This document shows positions 61,091-64,000 of a DNA stretch of 64,000 nucleotides, piece by piece. Position 1 is the stretch's first letter; the number at the start of each line of letters is the position of its first letter. The DNA is from Phytophthora colocasiae. Its lineage: Eukaryota > Oomycota > Peronosporomycetes > Peronosporales > Peronosporaceae. Under the pieces are notes generated by a model. The model was not told the DNA's origin. It saw only the letters and a program-made list of their open reading frames with translations, and ran no database searches. The DNA is taken from positions 62,001 through 126,000 of the forward strand of contig JAGKQI010000096.1 of the NCBI GenBank assembly GCA_018806915.1. The letters are read 5' to 3'. A program made the translations under genes and the position numbers.

Positions 61091-63013
61091 ATGGCTCCAA
61101 GTTATTTCTATCTTCGCCCGGGAAGTTTCAGCCAAGTAGGCTTTACGTATGGCCAAACGGAAGGGGCCCTTACGCGTGGAGGCAAAGTGAAAGCCAAGTT
61201 AGTCCGGAGTGGACGGTGGGCGGATGAACCAGTGGAGTCAGTGGAGCTAACGTCTGAAGAGTTAACGACGCGCGTCGTGTCGGAGGAAGAAGCTCGCTGT
61301 GGAGTCGGTACTTATGTCGGAGGTGTCATCTGCACCTCAAGGGTTGGTACTAACGGGATACGAGCCTGGGAATACGGGTTAGTCGTCGGCTACCGATGGG
61401 CAAAAGATCACCCTCAAGGGTGGCTGGATGTTAACTTCGGTGGGGATGTGACCTCCATCCCGTACATAGCCGATTGTACTCAAGACATCGCTGTCGAAGT
61501 GTACGCACTACAGCCCTGCCGCGGCAAAAGCACCAGTCTAGTGATGCTTGACGAGATAAAGCAAAGACACCAACAAGTGTACAAGATGTTCAACGGAATT
61601 GACCAAGAAGCTCAAAGAGACGCTAAAGTCCTTCTCAACTTAACCGATGATAGTGCTTTCGATGAGACTGTAAGTCTGCCTCTTCTGGATATCACGAGCT
61701 TTGACATTTCTGTTGTGCCTATCCGGCATATTCTCGAATTACGTCTACTATAAGGAGGGTGGACGTCCGCATCCGACGGGCACAATCTTTGGAGACACAA
61801 TTTTCGATGAACCCGACGCTTCACACGCAGCAAATACGTCTGCTCATGCAGACACTTTGATGGCGACCGATGGTCTAAGTGACTCTGATGACGACGTCGC
61901 GCGACCTCCAGCAGCGGCCCAGGCAGCGGGTAGCAGTGCTCAGTCTGCGGCAAAGCGTAGAAGGCTTAATGCACCTGCAAGTGCAGCCCGCGGATGGCTT
62001 GCCCAGCGCTTCGCAATTGGGCCGTGATGTTGATAGTCTCATCTCCCTTCAGCGTCATGGTTTGGAATCTCCGAACGTGGTCCTGAGTTCAACACGGCAC
62101 AACGCAATCGGCACTGACAAAATCATTTCACTCCGACGGGAACCCCAATCGTCGATTCATCTGGCCCTTATTGACGGTAAGTACGCTTCAATGTCTCCAC
62201 AACGCTTTGTGGAATTTGTTCAGATTTACTGGAGGAAGTTCGGCTTCTTCCCACACCCTGCTGTCCTGCGAGCGCTGTTTGGATGGGACTTCGGTACTCG
62301 GGGGTTGTCAATCTTGCATTTCCGACGTGTGATGGAGCAGGAAAAGCGCGAACGAACAAGAAGGAACTGACATGGGTAACTTCTCCCGGAAGAACAGTCT
62401 GCCGGCGTTGCCATCAACGGTTAACTTTTCCGATGTTATAGGAGCGGTTGAAGTTCTCTGCACACTTGCACAGCAAATGTACAAACCCATCGTTCACGAC
62501 ACCTTTGTAGCAGCGGTTGCCTTCCTGGGTGAACTGCGTGTGAGCGACTTACCAATTTCTCATGACGCGGCACTGGAGATTTCAGCCTGGATAGACGATC
62601 GCCTGGAGTTATTCCGTCTCTGGATTGCCGAAGAGAATTGGTCGGAGGTGAGGAACCTGAAGACACATTTTAAGGCATCGCACGAGTCATTTACAATCGT
62701 GCATCAAACCATTCTCCGACGAGATATCTGTGCATCTTTAAAGGAGGTGCACCAAGCGACATCTCGCCATGAATCTCGGGCTGGTGGTCACAACGGAAAG
62801 CGCATCCCGATACCAGCAGAAATTCGCAAGGCAGTGCCAAAGCAAGCCGACAAGGCTATCTGTCTGCGGTTTCTCTCGGCCCAAGGATGCCGCGGGAAAA
62901 ACGGCAATTGTGTCATAAGGAACCTCTGCCATTTTAAGCCGGCAACCCTTCCCGAAAATGTCCGAGACTTCATCACCAAGAACTACGGAGGGCTAGCTAC
63001 CGACATGCAATGA
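61091..63013 (+). pseudogene. DIRS gag-like, unit C (frameshifted)
   Basis: ATG at 61091. Frame changes come near 61736 (one A more), 61988 (one C more), 62120–62145 (one A fewer, one C more) and 62362 (one A more). From 62372 it is open and ends ATG CAA TGA CTA GG in the same frame as pol. Confidence 0.8.
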
Positions 63014-64000
63014 CTAGGACACGCTCCTCCCCTCCAACACAACAATCTAAGCACCCAGGTGCCGGTTCATACCGATAGTCGCTGTCAACAGCAAGATCCG
63101 TCATCGGATTCGGCCACGCCGGGACCGCTTGATGAGCTCATGCTTTCAAGCCCGTCCATCAGACCGCTCAACTCGCTCAAGCGAGTGGGCCCGTCTTTCA
63201 ATGGATCGTTCAACCGGCTCATGCCGATGAGCCCATCCAACCCCCAAATCCTCACTCGACTCGGGTCAGTGAAGGCCTTAGGCGTTGGGCTTCAAACGAT
63301 GCCACACACTGCTTCTGTACGATCACCAGAGCCAAAACGCGATGATTCGCTGGGTGAAGCCTTTATTCAGGGCTTACAGCAGCGCTTTGAATCAACCAAA
63401 AGGGTTTATCGCCGATTAACTGAGTTCTATCAAGACAAAGCGACGGCGACATTCGATGCGGCGTTGCAACGATACGACCTCGCACTACCAGAACCGATGG
63501 CGGCCTCAGTCCTTAAGGAGGGACATACGACATATCTACTTGACCGGAACAAACAAGCAGTGCACAGTGAATTCATCCGACGATCAGGGCTTCAACTGCC
63601 AGAATTTGTAAGGCTTCTTAGAGGAGAATCGTCATTCGACTCTCGCCCGAACAAGGCTCTACACGATCCATCAGGCTCACCTCACTGGCAGAGGTACCGC
63701 CACAGGTTGCGATGGGGAGCGTATTGTGAAGGGGTGGGGTAGAGAGCCGAGCTGGAAGGCACCATTCACAGCACAAAGCTCGCCTCCACCTAACCATGGT
63801 TCTGCTCTGCGTGCATTAAACATGATTACAAAGTATCTGCGTGAAGGCCAAGATAAGAACCGTTACCTGATTCTCGACATCGACTTGCTGTCGATATTAG
63901 ATGGAATTACCTGTAGCCCCTTTGGTGCTGTACAAAAAGGCGAGGCTGATTTATCTCTTGACGCCCGCATCATCCACGACCTCTCCTTCCCACAGGGAGA
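63014..64000 (+). pseudogene. DIRS RT–RNase H, unit C (partial)
   Basis: The frame continues in phase from gag through the TGA at 63011–63013 and stays open to 63742, covering the pol leader and the start of RT (SFDSRPNKALHDPSG). Small G insertions near 63716–63735 then break it. The remainder is outside the window. Confidence 0.75.

Larger units (their letters stand above)
60891..64000 (+). mobile_element. DIRS-like retrotransposon, unit C of the tandem array (cut by the window)
   Basis: The third head-to-tail unit begins at 60891 at the same TTGGAGGTTGCAG junction and runs to the window end within RT. The array therefore has at least three units. Confidence 0.9.

Noticed and set aside
55324..64000. 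Real evolutionary decay of DIRS units B and C into pseudogenes
   Set aside because: Not accepted as proven: indels greatly exceed substitutions and each defect is whole in a sister unit, so consensus error is at least as likely.
1..64000. CRISPR arrays, bacterial operators, ribosome binding sites, tRNA or rRNA genes
   Set aside because: The window is eukaryotic nuclear DNA; no regularly spaced short repeats and no convincing tRNA or rRNA sequence were seen by eye. A tRNA scan would settle the tRNA question.

Overview
The window looks like a nuclear contig of an oomycete, most likely a Phytophthora-type plant pathogen. The reasons are: genes are dense and carry very short GT–AG introns (about 47–78 bp, often with a CTAAC branch-like motif); at least two genes have the oomycete initiator plus flanking promoter region (TCATT..CA/TTT) just upstream of the ATG; and the gene content is typical of the group (secreted pectin lyases with Ser/Thr-rich tails, a folate/biopterin-type transporter, GT71-like glycosyltransferase expansions, unusual kinases, MULE, Ty3/Gypsy and DIRS elements). 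I assign no species.

Layout. 1–12.4 kb: a secreted Cys-rich protein, a C2–dysferlin-domain protein, a MYND zinc-finger protein, one GT71-like glycosyltransferase (minus strand), an mTERF protein with two introns, and two nearly identical pectin lyase genes in a divergent inverted duplication. 12.4–18.1 kb: a Mutator-like (MULE) transposon. Its eight-exon minus-strand gene can be reconstructed in frame and joins a FAR1-like region, a DDE transposase, a SWIM zinc finger and a Ulp1-type protease in at least 1,460 residues. 18.1–26.4 kb: four tandem GT71-like glycosyltransferase genes, the last broken by a frameshifting deletion. 26.5–39.7 kb: housekeeping and signalling genes, namely a small secreted protein, a 999-residue pseudokinase–kinase protein, a PTEN–C2–PH fusion transcribed divergently from it, an AAAP amino-acid transporter, a kinase-like protein and a folate/biopterin-family transporter. 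39.7–41.4 kb is gene-poor.

41.4–64 kb is a nest of retroelements. A minus-strand chromodomain Ty3/Gypsy element (element 1) is split by a plus-strand Ty3/Gypsy element (element 2, 42909–48947) with 412-bp LTRs and an AAAAC target duplication. Element 2's left LTR is itself split by a 972-bp Tc1/mariner relic at a TA site. Element 2 has lost protease, RT and RNase H in frame, so gag is fused to integrase, and it carries a 670-codon antisense ORF at its 3' end. Element 1's RT region then abuts, at 49765, a head-to-tail tandem array of a DIRS-like tyrosine-recombinase retrotransposon (two full units of about 5.56 kb and a third running off the window).

The most interesting signals are: the exactly registered DIRS tandem array, starting at a short sequence shared with its Gypsy target; the in-frame gag/pol UGA-CUA-G junction that suggests stop-codon readthrough; the antisense ORF of the LTR element; the MULE–Ulp1 fusion; and the PTEN–PH and pseudokinase–kinase architectures. 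The DIRS copies differ by far more 1–2 bp indels than substitutions, so much of their apparent decay may be consensus error.
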